The notes under the pieces: model-generated
What the model saw: only the letters and a program-made list of their open reading frames with translations
Told to the model about the DNA's origin: nothing
The model's database searches: none
Shown here: positions 38,387 through 47,668 of the stretch, one piece after another
How the letters are laid out: the number at the start of each line of letters is the position of its first letter
Numbering within the stretch: the first letter of the stretch is position 1
Made by a program: the position numbers and the translations under genes
DNA from: Pseudomonas sp. ANT_H4
GTDB lineage: Bacteria > Pseudomonadota > Gammaproteobacteria > Pseudomonadales > Pseudomonadaceae
DNA: 64,000 bases
Assembly (NCBI RefSeq): GCF_008369295.1
Contig: NZ_VOBG01000004.1
Coordinates: 124,001-188,000 of the forward strand
Reading direction: 5' to 3'

Positions 38387-41103
38387 TGAACCGCCAGACC
38401 ACCGCCTCGACCTGCTGTTATTGCGGAGTCGGCTGCGGCGTGCTGATCGAGCATGATGGCGAGCGTATTCTCGGGGTCAGTGGCGATCCGACGCACCCGG
38501 CCAACTTCGGAAAACTGTGCAGCAAGGGCGCCAGCCTACACCTGACCGGCGACCTGGCGGCGCGCGCGTTGTACCCGGAACTGCGCCTGGGCAAAGGCCT
38601 GGCCCGCGGCCGCACCGACTGGGACACCGCCCTGGAACATGCGGCCAACGTGTTTGCCGAGACCATTGCCGAGCACGGGCCCGACAGCGTGGCGTTCTAC
38701 ATTTCCGGGCAATTGCTGACCGAGGACTACTACAGCTTCAACAAACTGGCCCGGGCGCTGGTAGGCACCAACAATATCGACAGTAACTCCAGGCTGTGCA
38801 TGTCGTCGGCGGTGGTAGGTTACAAACGCAGCCTGGGGGCCGATGCGCCGCCGTGCAGCTACGAAGACCTGGAGTCCAGCGATTGCGTACTGATCGTGGG
38901 CAGTAACATGGCCTACGCCCATCCGGTGTTGTTCCGACGGCTGGAGGAAGCCAAAGCCCGTCGTCCAGACATGAAAGTGGTGGTCATCGACCCCCGGCGC
39001 ACCGACACCTGTGACCTGGCAGATCTGCACCTGGCGATCCTGCCCGGTACCGATGTCGCCCTGTTCCATGGAGTTTTGCACCTGCTGCTGTGGGAAGAGT
39101 GGGTCGATCGCGACTTTATTCAGGCCCATACCGACGGCTTGGCAGAGTTGAAACGGCTAGTGCATGACTACACGCCGCAAATGGTCACGCAACTGTGCGG
39201 GATCAGCGTCGAGCAATTGCGCCAATGCGCCGAATGGGTCGGCACCTCATCCAGCTTTTTGTCGTTGTGGTGCATGGGGCTCAACCAGTCCATCGCCGGC
39301 AGCGCAAAGAACAGCGCCCTGATCAATCTGCACCTGGCCACTGGCACGATCGGCCGTCCAGGCTGTGGGCCGTTTTCCCTGACCGGCCAGCCCAATGCCA
39401 TGGGTGGAAGGGAAACCGGCAGCCTGTCGAACTTGCTGCCGGGGCATCGCGAAGCAACCAATCCTGAACACCGAGCGCAAGTGGCCGCCTACTGGGGCGT
39501 GGAGCAACTGCCCGCCAGCACCGGTTTGACCGCCATCGAACTGTTCGAACAAGTGCAGGCCGGTAAGATCAAAGCCTTGTGGATCGCCTGCACCAACCCC
39601 GCACAATCCCTACCAGACCAGAACGCCGTGCGCCAGGCACTGGCCGCGTGCCCGTTCGTGGTCTTGCAGGAAGCCTTCCGCACCACGGAAACCGCACCTT
39701 TCGCCGACCTGTTATTGCCAGCCGCCAGTTGGGGGGAGAAAGAGGGCACGGTGACCAACTCCGAGCGGCGTATTTCCCACGTGCGCCAAGCCATTGTCCC
39801 TCCGGGCGAGGCACGACCCGACTGGGCAATTACCGTGGATTTTGCTCAGCGTCTGGAACGACGTTTGCGTCCAGGCTTGCCAAGCCTGTTTTCCTTTGAA
39901 CAACCGGCGCAGATCTTTGATGAATACAAGGTGCTGACCCACGGCCGCGACCTGGATTTGTCAGGCATCAGCCATGCCCTCCTCGACCAGATCGGGCCCC
40001 AGCAATGGCCGTTCCCGGCCAATGCGCAAACGGGCACACCACGGCTGTACACCGATGGCGTATTCCCGACCGAAAGTGGTCGGGCGCATTTTGTCGCCGA
40101 TCCCTACCGCGCCGCCAAGGAGCAGCGCGACGCACGCTTTCCCCTGACCCTGATCACCGGCCGCCTGCGGGATCAATGGCATGGCATGAGCCGCACCGGC
40201 ACCGCCGCGCAGTTGTTCGGCCATGCCAGCGAAGCCTTGCTGAGCCTGCACCCCGATGAGTTGCGCCGGCATCGACTCCAGGAAGGTGACCTGATCAACC
40301 TGAAGAGCCGTCGCGGCAGCGTGATTATGGCCGTGACCAGTGATGACAGTGTGCGTCCCGGCCAGGCATTCCTGCCGATGCACTGGGGCGATCGTTTTCT
40401 CAAGGGCGGTGTCAACACCCTGACCCAACCGGCGTTCGATCCCTTGTCGAAACAACCGGAACTCAAACACAGCGGGGTACGCCTGGAAGCCGTGCAATTG
40501 CCTTGGCAGCTGTTCGCGCTGATTGAGGGTGACGTCCAGCAACACTTTGAAGCCTTGCGCCCGCTGTGCGAAGACTTTGCCTACGTCAGCCTGAGCCTGA
40601 CCGGTCGCGAACGTCCGGCCCTGCTGATCCGGGCAGCCCATAGCGAGGCGCCAGACCTGCAGTTGCTCAAACGTATCGATCAACTGCTGGGCCTCAATGA
40701 CGGCCCGGTCATGGCCTATGACGACCCACGGCGCTCCATCGGCAAGCGAGTGAAAATCGAGAAGGGCCGGATTACCGTAATTCGCCTGGCCGGCGAAACC
40801 CTCGCCCGACACTGGTTGCAAAGCCTGTGGCTGGAAGGCCGGGCCGATGAGCAACTGCGTCGCTGGCTGCTGGCGCCATTGAGCGCGCCACCGGGCAATG
40901 CCACAGGAAGCTCTACCGCCAATAAAATTTTGTGCAACTGCAAAAACGTCAGTGAAAACGCCGTGTGCACCGGCATCGCCCGGGGCCTTGACCTGAATGG
41001 TCTGAAACAGGAATTGGGCTGCGGCACGCAATGCGGCTCCTGTGTGCCGGAAATCAAACGACTATTGGCCAGCAACAAGCAGCCAATCGCAATCAGTGTG
41101 TGA
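38386..41103 (+). CDS. nasC: Assimilatory nitrate reductase, catalytic subunit
   Basis: Reduces nitrate to nitrite with a bis-molybdopterin guanine dinucleotide site. The 905-residue chain starts with the [4Fe-4S] motif CCYCGVGCGV and NFGKLCSKG. The molybdopterin oxidoreductase core follows (SNSRLCMSSAVVGYKRSLGAD), and a dinucleotide-binding domain (TGRLRDQWHGMSRTG). At the C terminus is a BFD-like [2Fe-2S] domain (CNCKNVSENAVCTGI ... CGTQCGSC), as in single-chain NAS enzymes that accept electrons directly. The name nasC follows Pseudomonas usage for this locus. Confidence 0.95.
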   Translation: MNRQTTASTCCYCGVGCGVLIEHDGERILGVSGDPTHPANFGKLCSKGASLHLTGDLAARALYPELRLGKGLARGRTDWDTALEHAANVFAETIAEHGPDSVAFYISGQLLTEDYYSFNKLARALVGTNNIDSNSRLCMSSAVVGYKRSLGADAPPCSYEDLESSDCVLIVGSNMAYAHPVLFRRLEEAKARRPDMKVVVIDPRRTDTCDLADLHLAILPGTDVALFHGVLHLLLWEEWVDRDFIQAHTDGLAELKRLVHDYTPQMVTQLCGISVEQLRQCAEWVGTSSSFLSLWCMGLNQSIAGSAKNSALINLHLATGTIGRPGCGPFSLTGQPNAMGGRETGSLSNLLPGHREATNPEHRAQVAAYWGVEQLPASTGLTAIELFEQVQAGKIKALWIACTNPAQSLPDQNAVRQALAACPFVVLQEAFRTTETAPFADLLLPAASWGEKEGTVTNSERRISHVRQAIVPPGEARPDWAITVDFAQRLERRLRPGLPSLFSFEQPAQIFDEYKVLTHGRDLDLSGISHALLDQIGPQQWPFPANAQTGTPRLYTDGVFPTESGRAHFVADPYRAAKEQRDARFPLTLITGRLRDQWHGMSRTGTAAQLFGHASEALLSLHPDELRRHRLQEGDLINLKSRRGSVIMAVTSDDSVRPGQAFLPMHWGDRFLKGGVNTLTQPAFDPLSKQPELKHSGVRLEAVQLPWQLFALIEGDVQQHFEALRPLCEDFAYVSLSLTGRERPALLIRAAHSEAPDLQLLKRIDQLLGLNDGPVMAYDDPRRSIGKRVKIEKGRITVIRLAGETLARHWLQSLWLEGRADEQLRRWLLAPLSAPPGNATGSSTANKILCNCKNVSENAVCTGIARGLDLNGLKQELGCGTQCGSCVPEIKRLLASNKQPIAISV

Positions 41104-41114
41104 GGGCAATAAAC

Positions 41115-41852
41115 ATGAACGCAAAAGTCTGGTTGGTGGGCGCTGGCCCCGGTGATCCGGAGCTGTTGACCCTCAAGGCGGTACGGGCCCTGCACGAGGC
41201 CGATGTGGTGCTGATTGATGATTTGGTCAACCCGGCGGTGCTTGAACACTGCCCCAGCGCGCGGGTGATCACCGTCGGCAAGCGTGGCGGATGCCGCTCC
41301 ACACCGCAGGATTTTATCCATCGCCTGATGCTGCGTTATGCCCGTCAGGGCAAGTGCGTGGTGCGGCTCAAGGGTGGCGATCCGTGCATATTCGGGCGCG
41401 GTGGCGAAGAAGCGTTATGGCTCAGGGAGCGCGGTGTCGAGGTGGAACTGGTCAACGGCATTACTGCCGGGCTGGCAGGGGCGACCAACTGTGATATTCC
41501 GCTGACATTGCGTGGGGTCAGCCGCGGCGTGACCCTGGTCACCGCCCACACACAGGACGACAGCAGCCTCAACTGGCGAGCACTGGCCGAAGGCGGTACG
41601 ACGCTGGTGGTCTATATGGGCGTGGCAAAGCTGGAGGAAATCCGGCAGCAGTTGCTGGAGGCTGGCATGGCCGCCGACATGCCGGTGGCGATGATTGAAA
41701 ATGCTTCGTTGCCGGGGCAGCGGGAGTGCCGCAGCAGCCTGGCCTGTATGCATGATGATGCCAGGGCGTTTGTCTTGAAGAGCCCGGCGATCCTGGTGAT
41801 TGGTGCAGTCGCGGCAACAGCGGTTGAAGCTGCCTTGCTGGCAAGCGCCTGA
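41115..41852 (+). CDS. cobA: Uroporphyrinogen-III C-methyltransferase
   Basis: Makes precorrin-2, the first dedicated precursor of siroheme, which NirB needs. The 245-residue protein has the SUMT motifs VGAGPGDPELLTLKA near the start, VRLKGGDPCIFGRGGEE in the middle and VNGITAGLAGA. The ATG at 41115 lies 11 bases after the nasC stop. Its place at the end of the nitrite/nitrate reductase operon fits co-supply of the cofactor. A strong terminator follows. Confidence 0.95.
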   Translation: MNAKVWLVGAGPGDPELLTLKAVRALHEADVVLIDDLVNPAVLEHCPSARVITVGKRGGCRSTPQDFIHRLMLRYARQGKCVVRLKGGDPCIFGRGGEEALWLRERGVEVELVNGITAGLAGATNCDIPLTLRGVSRGVTLVTAHTQDDSSLNWRALAEGGTTLVVYMGVAKLEEIRQQLLEAGMAADMPVAMIENASLPGQRECRSSLACMHDDARAFVLKSPAILVIGAVAATAVEAALLASA

Positions 41853-41866
41853 GCCAAATTTCAGGC

Positions 41867-41896
41867 AAAAAAAACCCGGCCTAAGCCGGATTTTTT
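41867..41896. terminator. Bidirectional terminator between cobA and oprF
   Basis: CCGGC (41876-41880) and GCCGG (41885-41889) around CTAA, preceded by eight A and followed by six T, terminate both the cobA operon and oprF. Confidence 0.92.
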
Positions 41897-41910
41897 CTAC
41901 AACTCAGTAA

Positions 41911-42894
41911 TTACTGAGCTGCTTGAGCTTCAACCGATGCTTCTACGCGACGGTTAACAGCACGGCCTGCTTCAGTTGCGTTATCAGCAACTGGGCGGGA
42001 TTCGCCGTAACCAACCGAGCTCACACGGCCAGCGTCAATACCGTCTTTGACCAGGACTTGCTTAACAGCGTCAGCACGACGCTGGGACAGCTTCTGGTTG
42101 TAAGCGTCAGGACCGACGGAGTCAGTGTGACCTTCAACAACGGTAGTGGTTTGTGGGTACTGCTTCATGAAGTCAGCGAGGTTTTTCACGTCGCCGTAGC
42201 TGTTAGGCTTAACAACCGACTTGTCGAAGTCGAACTTCACGTCCAGCTCAACACGAACAACCTGAGCAACCGGAGCTTCTGGCTCTGGAACTGGCTCTGG
42301 AGCTGGTGCTGGGGTAGGAGCTGGTGCTGCTGCGCCAGCGTTACCGCCGAAGTTGACGCCCAGGCCGACCAGTGCGGAGTAATCCCACTTGCCGTTGTCC
42401 AGGTTGTGGTCAGCTTCAACGCCTGCACGTGCGAACAGGTTGTTGGTGAAGTAGTACTTCACACCGGTACCAACGATAGCCAGAGTCGACTGATCGCGAC
42501 CGCTGTGGCCGTCAGCTTTGACGTTGCCACGGCTCTGGTGACCGAAACCACCTTCTACGTATGGACGCAGGGAGTCGACGCCAGCCTGACCGAAGTGGTA
42601 GGTAGCCAACAGGCTGCCGGTATCACCTTTGATCTTCTGGTTGCCAGTACCGTCGTTCGAACGGGTGTGGTTGGTCTTGTCGTAGGACAAGTTCAACGAC
42701 AGGTCGTCGGTCAGGAAGTAACCGATGCGAGCGCCAGGATTGAAGCCGTCTTCGATGTGCTTGACGCTATCGTTGTACTGCTTCTTGTAGAACAGCTCGC
42801 CTTCAACTGCGCCTTGGCCTTGTGCCAGAACGCCGAAAGAAGTTGCGGCAATAAGAGAACCAATGGCCAAGCCCAAGGTGTTTTTCAGTTTCAT
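41911..42894 (-). CDS. oprF: Major outer-membrane protein OprF
   Basis: General porin and structural protein linking outer membrane and peptidoglycan. The 327-residue chain has a signal peptide (about 1-24, ending GVLA), an eight-strand OmpA-like barrel (to about 185) and a proline/alanine-rich hinge (APAPTPAPAPEP). The C-terminal OmpA domain binds peptidoglycan (VEGHTDSVGPDAYNQKLSQRR). The OprF-typical cysteine loop is absent, as in many fluorescens strains. The sigX gene lies 107 bases upstream, and SigX is a known activator of oprF in Pseudomonas. Confidence 0.96.
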   Translation of the reverse strand: MKLKNTLGLAIGSLIAATSFGVLAQGQGAVEGELFYKKQYNDSVKHIEDGFNPGARIGYFLTDDLSLNLSYDKTNHTRSNDGTGNQKIKGDTGSLLATYHFGQAGVDSLRPYVEGGFGHQSRGNVKADGHSGRDQSTLAIVGTGVKYYFTNNLFARAGVEADHNLDNGKWDYSALVGLGVNFGGNAGAAAPAPTPAPAPEPVPEPEAPVAQVVRVELDVKFDFDKSVVKPNSYGDVKNLADFMKQYPQTTTVVEGHTDSVGPDAYNQKLSQRRADAVKQVLVKDGIDAGRVSSVGYGESRPVADNATEAGRAVNRRVEASVEAQAAQ

Positions 42895-43001
42895 CCGTTA
42901 AATCCCCATCTGGTGATTGTAAAGCAGTCCCACATACCGGGGGACAACTCGGCGACAAGTCTAACAGAACTTGCCTACACGTAAGAGATATTTGCCTCGT
43001 A
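42895..43001 (-). promoter_or_regulatory. oprF leader with a GTCCC...GGGAC stem
   Basis: The 107-base gap after sigX includes GTCCCCCGGTATGTGGGAC (minus strand, about 42945-42927), which can fold into a short hairpin about 35 bases before the oprF ATG. It may affect stability of the abundant oprF mRNA. The SigX-dependent promoter expected here from other pseudomonads could not be pinned down by eye. Confidence 0.45.
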
Positions 43002-43592
43002 CTAAGTTTCAGTACTGTCCGCAAATTTCTCACGTAATTTATCAAGAGCACGTTTGTAACGCATTTTTGTCGCACTCAAACCCATATGCATAATGTCAGC
43101 AATTTCCTGAAATTCCAGTTCTGCGACAAATCGTAGCACCAAAATTTCCCGGTCAATCGGATTCACATGCACCAACCAGCGATCAAGCCCGCCCGTCTCC
43201 TCAGGTGTCGGCGCCTTTTCTTCAGACGCTTCCTCAAGGGGGTCCAGACTCAAGGCGTCCATCAAGCGACGCTTTCGCCGTTCCTTACGATACTGCGTGA
43301 TGCATTCGTTGTACGTGATGCTATAGAGCCAGGTCTTAAACTTCGATTTACCCTCGAAGTTCTTCAAGCCATACAACACCTTCAGCATCACTTCCTGACA
43401 GACATCATCCGCATCACGATCGTTCCCCAAATATCTTGAACAAACGTTGAACAGCGTGCGTTGATACCTGCGCATCAATTCTTCGTACGCGCGTGTTACG
43501 TGAAACAGCTCCGTGTGCGAGCGCGCGACCAACTCCTCATCAGAGAGCTCACGGGGGTCATAGCGCGTGGACAGCGTTTGGGCTTTATTCAA
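43002..43592 (-). CDS. sigX: ECF sigma factor SigX
   Basis: Group IV sigma factor of 196 residues controlling oprF and envelope/fatty-acid genes in pseudomonads. Region 2 (EELMRRYQRTLFNVCSRYLGNDRDADDVCQEVML) and region 4 (PIDREILVLRFVAELEFQEIADIMHMG) are clear, separated by an acidic linker. The start codon is TTG (43592), giving the usual MNKAQTLSTRYDP. No anti-sigma gene is adjacent; the cmpX/cmaX membrane genes upstream occupy the usual syntenic place. Confidence 0.95.
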   Translation of the reverse strand: MNKAQTLSTRYDPRELSDEELVARSHTELFHVTRAYEELMRRYQRTLFNVCSRYLGNDRDADDVCQEVMLKVLYGLKNFEGKSKFKTWLYSITYNECITQYRKERRKRRLMDALSLDPLEEASEEKAPTPEETGGLDRWLVHVNPIDREILVLRFVAELEFQEIADIMHMGLSATKMRYKRALDKLREKFADSTET

Positions 43593-43679
43593 AACAAGTC
43601 GTGCCGACAGTCAGGTCAATGTCCGCTACAGCCTGGATAGCCAGGATTGCGGCGGCGTACATTAGCAGGGATTACCGGG

Positions 43680-44504
43680 TTAGCGGCTACTTACCTGCTG
43701 CTCCAGCAGAATTCGATTGGACAACGATACTAGTTCGCCATCATCGGTCAGCACTGTAGTTTTTACCGTGCCGATCTCTTCGATCTGCCCTTCGACCTCG
43801 CCCACACGCACGTGCTGCCCAACCTGATACAACTCACGCACATAAATTCCCGCAAGAATCTGACCGGCAATTTCCCGGCTTCCCAACCCCATGGCCAGCG
43901 CAACGGCCAGACCAACGGTAATCAAAACAATCACAATCACATGGTTAAGCAGGTCAGTCTTGACCTCCAACTGGCTGATCGCGACTGAAATACTGATGAT
44001 AATCACCAGCCCCTGAGCGATTCGCCCCAGACCGCTGGCGTAATCCAGACCGACGCCTTCAGCCGCACCGCGCACCAGCCCATTGGCCAGTTGCGCCAGC
44101 AAAACCCCTACCAGCAACACCAGCGCGCCACCGAATACCTTCGGCAAATACAGCGCCAGCATGTCGAGCGTAGCTGAAACTCGCTCAAGTCCAAGGGATT
44201 GCGCTGCAGAAACCAGAAAAATCAGCAGTACGAACCAATAAACGATCTTGCCGACCAGTGTCGAGATAGGCACTTTGAGCCCGGCACGCCCCAATAACTT
44301 GGTCAGGCCTGTGCCGCCCATCAGGCGATCAAGGCCCAGTTTGGCCAACAGCTTGGACAGCAGGGTGTCGAGCAGCTTGGCCACGACAAAACCCAACAGC
44401 ACCAATACCAGCGCGCCAAACAGGTTGGGAATAAAATTCGCCACCTTGGTCCACAACGCGGTCATTGCAGTTACCAGACTCTGAGTCCAGAGATCAAGTT
44501 CCAT
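43680..44504 (-). CDS. cmpX: CmpX, MscS-like conserved membrane protein
   Basis: A 274-residue inner-membrane protein with several membrane segments in the first 190 residues (LFGALVLVLLGFVVAKLLDTLL; FVLLIFLVSAAQSLGL; VFGGALVLLVGVLLAQLANGLV; VIVIVLITVGLAVALAMGLG). A small beta-rich MscS-type domain follows (VGQHVRVGEVEGQIEEIGTVKTTVLT). In Pseudomonas it is linked to membrane stress sensed through SigX. Start ATG 44504 is two bases after the crfX stop. Confidence 0.9.
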   Translation of the reverse strand: MELDLWTQSLVTAMTALWTKVANFIPNLFGALVLVLLGFVVAKLLDTLLSKLLAKLGLDRLMGGTGLTKLLGRAGLKVPISTLVGKIVYWFVLLIFLVSAAQSLGLERVSATLDMLALYLPKVFGGALVLLVGVLLAQLANGLVRGAAEGVGLDYASGLGRIAQGLVIIISISVAISQLEVKTDLLNHVIVIVLITVGLAVALAMGLGSREIAGQILAGIYVRELYQVGQHVRVGEVEGQIEEIGTVKTTVLTDDGELVSLSNRILLEQQVSSR

Positions 44505-44506
44505 AT

Positions 44507-44752
44507 TCAATCAGCCTTATCAGCAGTGCGAGCAATAGGTTTACGACGGGAAACCGGGGAAACATGGGCCGAACCGTTGTTCAGGGCCATCATCAATGCC
44601 GGCAACCAACGGCCAAGCAAACCGAACAGGTCTCCCGCGCCGACTTGACGGTTGGCAGTTTTCAGTACGCGGCCAAGGCAGGCATCGTCGTCACGGTTGG
44701 GCGGCGAAGCGTTAAGCATGTCACGCAAAGACTGTTCGAACGGATCGTGCAT
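44507..44752 (-). CDS. crfX: CrfX small conserved protein
   Basis: An 81-residue protein between cmaX and cmpX, the place of crfX in Pseudomonas genomes. The N-terminal half is acidic (MHDPFEQSLRDMLNASPP, then DDDACLG), the middle hydrophobic (LLGRWLPALMMAL), and the C terminus basic. No catalytic motif is visible. Start 44752 follows GAGAGG five bases before the ATG. Its function is unknown. Confidence 0.85.
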   Translation of the reverse strand: MHDPFEQSLRDMLNASPPNRDDDACLGRVLKTANRQVGAGDLFGLLGRWLPALMMALNNGSAHVSPVSRRKPIARTADKAD

Positions 44753-44837
44753 AGGGACCTCTCGCAAGTGAATTAAAAGACGAGGGTAAAATTCTTCAGG
44801 TCACATGACCTCTTGCCCCGTTCAGGTCTCATTCAGG

Positions 44838-45833
44838 TCAGACCCAACGTAAACGCCGGAACAACCACCATTGCCCCAACGCCACCGAGATCATCATCAG
44901 GCAGGCAATCAGGAACCCGTAAGGGCTGGAAGAGAACGGGATACCCCCCACGTTAATCCCCAGAAGCCCGGTGAGAAAACTCATCGGCAGGAAGATCCCG
45001 GTGATAATCCCGAAGCGGTACATGGTGCGGCTCATACGCACGCTCAAGCGTCGGCCTTCGGCCTCAAGCACAAGCCCTACGCGCTCCCGGGTCAACTCCA
45101 GCTCTTCCAGGTAACGGGTCAGGCTGTTGTTCAATTCGTTCCAGTAGTCGCCGTCATCGTCTACGAACCAGGGCAGTTTGATGCGTGTCATCTGAGCGAA
45201 AATATCCCGCTGGGGCGCGAGGAAACGCTTGAGCCCCGCGGCTCGCCGACGGATTTGCAAAATGCTGCCATGTTCGGGGGCGTACCGTTCGTCGGTATCC
45301 AGTTTTTCTTCTTCGGCGTCGACGACTTCCGAGAGGTCGCTGACCAGGTCCTGAACTTTGTTGGTCAGGTACTGCGCCATACAAAGGATCAATTCAGAGG
45401 CTGTTTTCGGACCTTTGCCATCCGCCAACTGCACCAACAGTTCATCGGTTGCACGCAAGGGGCGTAAACGCAGAGAGATGACCCGCGTCCTTGAGGCAAA
45501 AATTCGCACCGAGACCATGTCTTCCGGTTCAGCCCCAGGGTTGAGATTGATCCCTCGCAGGAACAGCAGCAATTCGGCATCCGACAGCGGCAACAGCCGT
45601 GGACGGGTGTTCTCCTCCAGCAGCAGGTCACAGGCGAATTCGCTCAAGCCACTAGATTTGCGCAACCAGGTCTGGGTCTGCGGATGGCTGCGATCCCAAT
45701 GCAGCCACAGGCTCTCCTGCGGCTGCAATTGCAATTCGTCGAGCTCAGTCCGGGCAATCGAACGCGCACCGCCTTTACCGTCCAGCACCAGGGCATGCAC
45801 CAGCCCCCACTGCGCGTTTTCTTCCTCGAACAT
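44838..45833 (-). CDS. cmaX: CmaX, CorA-like divalent cation transporter
   Basis: A 331-residue CorA/ZntB-type protein with a large cytoplasmic domain rich in charged helices and two C-terminal membrane segments (FGIITGIFLPMSFLTGLLG; SPYGFLIACLMMISVALGQWW). The loop motif reads GIN, a variant of the GMN signature, so Mg2+ transport is not certain; efflux of another cation is an alternative. Start 45833 is taken because AGGGG lies five bases upstream. Confidence 0.88.
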   Translation of the reverse strand: MFEEENAQWGLVHALVLDGKGGARSIARTELDELQLQPQESLWLHWDRSHPQTQTWLRKSSGLSEFACDLLLEENTRPRLLPLSDAELLLFLRGINLNPGAEPEDMVSVRIFASRTRVISLRLRPLRATDELLVQLADGKGPKTASELILCMAQYLTNKVQDLVSDLSEVVDAEEEKLDTDERYAPEHGSILQIRRRAAGLKRFLAPQRDIFAQMTRIKLPWFVDDDGDYWNELNNSLTRYLEELELTRERVGLVLEAEGRRLSVRMSRTMYRFGIITGIFLPMSFLTGLLGINVGGIPFSSSPYGFLIACLMMISVALGQWWLFRRLRWV

Positions 45834-45858
45834 CCTCACCCCTATCGGCTACAGCAAT

Positions 45859-46350
45859 TTATTCAGGCATTTTTAGCGGGCTGGGCGAAACAATCACGCC
45901 ATTATTGTCGGCGTAGACATATTCACCCGGACGGAAGGTCACACCGGCAAAGGTCACGGCCACGTTCAGATCGCCAATACCGCGCTTGTCAGTCTTCATC
46001 GGGTGGCTGGCCAGGGCCTGCACGCCCAGATCGGTCTGGGCGATGACGTCGACGTCACGGATGCAACCGTAGATCAGCAGCCCTTCCCAGCCGTTTTTCG
46101 CGGCCTTCTCAGCGATCATGTCGCCCAACAACGCCCGACGCAGGGATCCGCCGCCGTCGACCACCAGCACCTTGCCAGCGCCGTTGAGCTCGGCCTGTTC
46201 CTTGACCAGGGAGTTGTCTTCGAAGCACTTGATGGTGACGATCTCGCCACCAAAGGAGTCCCGGCCGCCGAAATTGCTGAACATCGGCTCGACCACCTGC
46301 ACCAGTTCCGGGTAGGCATCGCACAGATCGGGGGTAAGGTAATGGTTCAT
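45859..46350 (-). CDS. rraA: RraA-family protein (regulator of RNase E activity or aldolase-like)
   Basis: A 163-residue protein with the family core [22 protein letters not shown] and an N terminus of the type TPDLCDAYP. RraA proteins bind RNase E and dampen it; many relatives have hydroxy-methyl-glutarate aldolase-like activity, so the role in this organism is uncertain. AGGAG precedes the ATG by eight bases. It precedes cmaX by 25 bases in the same direction and may be co-transcribed. Confidence 0.9.
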   Translation of the reverse strand: MNHYLTPDLCDAYPELVQVVEPMFSNFGGRDSFGGEIVTIKCFEDNSLVKEQAELNGAGKVLVVDGGGSLRRALLGDMIAEKAAKNGWEGLLIYGCIRDVDVIAQTDLGVQALASHPMKTDKRGIGDLNVAVTFAGVTFRPGEYVYADNNGVIVSPSPLKMPE

Positions 46351-46571
46351 CGAGAAGCTCCTGTCGGGGAAAGAAGGTGTCGAACATCCACTGTTACATC
46401 AGGAAAACGCACCGTAGCGACGAATCTTTAAGCCTGAAGCCGGCAATGATCAGACCCGCCGCCGAAGAACACAACACGCACTCAACGACTGAATGTGACC
46501 GCAACCGCACAAGACGTCATAGCTTAGCCGTAAGCGCGGACGAGTGAAACGCCCTCGTTAGAGCCTCTGCC

Positions 46572-47561
46572 TTAAACTGTCACGACCGCCTCGGGCTGCA
46601 CGGCGACCAACGGTGCCAGCGGGTCATTCAACCAGCGCTGCACCAGCGGCCAAACCTGCGCCTGCGCCGCCTTGCTGACCAGCATCTGCACATGGCCGAA
46701 GTCATCGGCAAAGCCTTGCTTGCGCCCCAGGCACAGATACTGACGGTGCTCGGAGCCCATTTGCTCGAACAGCTTGCGGCAGGCCCAGGCCGGGTCCTGA
46801 TGATCGCCGGCAGCACTTACCGCCAGCACCGGCACGTCCACATCGGCCAAACCTTTCCACCAATCGCGCTCGGCGTCGCCAAAGCGCCCGAATAAACCGT
46901 GCCAACGCATGCTTTCCAGGGCCAGGCCGATGGGTTCGTCTTCAGGGCCACGCTTGAGGCGTGAGCCGGAGAGCTGAGCAAAACGTTTTAAAATGAACCG
47001 CCCACCCCACTCCACCGGAGGAATTTTCAATGGCCAATAAGTCCGACTGACCTGGCAGCCAAACAACGCTACGGAGGCCACTGCCGGCGCTCCCAGATAC
47101 TGACCGCCCAATGCCGCCGCCAAGGTCGTACCGCCTAGGGAATGGCCGATCCAGTGCGGAATCTGCGCGCTTTGCTCACGAACAAACGCGGCAATGGCCG
47201 GTAAATCGTAACGAGCATAGTCGGCCACGCGGTTCTTGGCGTAATCCTGGTTGCGCCGCGAAAGGCCATGGCCGCGCATTTCCGGTATCCACACATCAAA
47301 CCCCTGCCGCGCCAGATAAGCCCCAAGACCAATGCCCTTGGGCGAATACCAGAAACGTCGGTTGGAGAAGCTGCCATGTAATAGAACCACCGGCACGCCG
47401 CGGTTTTCCGCAGCATCGGCCAAGCCCAGGCGAGTCACGGCCAACTCGACGGTGCCATCAGGGCTATTGCCGGGTTTAAGACGATAAACATCTTCACTCA
47501 GGTCGCCACGACGCTCAGCGCTGAGCAAGGCGACGGGAAACAGGTTGCTGCTGCTTTGCAT
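46572..47561 (-). CDS. Alpha/beta hydrolase
   Basis: A 329-residue hydrolase with the oxyanion motif VVLLHGSF, nucleophile elbow WIGHSLGGTTL, and a late FGHVQMLVSKAA with the likely catalytic histidine. The fold resembles esterases or lipases of lipid metabolism. It follows ppsA in the same direction but behind a terminator whose T-run ends 14 bases before the chosen start (47561), and it has no good ribosome site. An alternative start farther in cannot be excluded. Confidence 0.8.
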   Translation of the reverse strand: MQSSSNLFPVALLSAERRGDLSEDVYRLKPGNSPDGTVELAVTRLGLADAAENRGVPVVLLHGSFSNRRFWYSPKGIGLGAYLARQGFDVWIPEMRGHGLSRRNQDYAKNRVADYARYDLPAIAAFVREQSAQIPHWIGHSLGGTTLAAALGGQYLGAPAVASVALFGCQVSRTYWPLKIPPVEWGGRFILKRFAQLSGSRLKRGPEDEPIGLALESMRWHGLFGRFGDAERDWWKGLADVDVPVLAVSAAGDHQDPAWACRKLFEQMGSEHRQYLCLGRKQGFADDFGHVQMLVSKAAQAQVWPLVQRWLNDPLAPLVAVQPEAVVTV

Positions 47562-47574
47562 AATGTTCTTGCAC

Positions 47575-47607
47575 AAAAAAGGGCGGCGTCCGGATGGATT
47601 TCCGCCC
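47575..47607 (-). terminator. Terminator after ppsA
   Basis: On the minus strand GGGCGG (47607-47602) pairs with CCGCCC (47586-47581) and is followed by six T (47580-47575). A second perfect ten-pair hairpin (TGCCGGTCAA with TTGGCCGGCA, about 47653-47625) lies just before it. Confidence 0.8.
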
Positions 47608-47668
47608 TGTACAGGATGAGAAATGCCGGCCAACCCTTACGATTGACCGGCACTTTTGATGTTACGGC

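Noticed and set aside
41923..42984. Plus-strand frame of 353 codons opposite oprF
   Set aside because: Valine-rich mirror of oprF with strong codon bias; no ribosome site and no homology visible.
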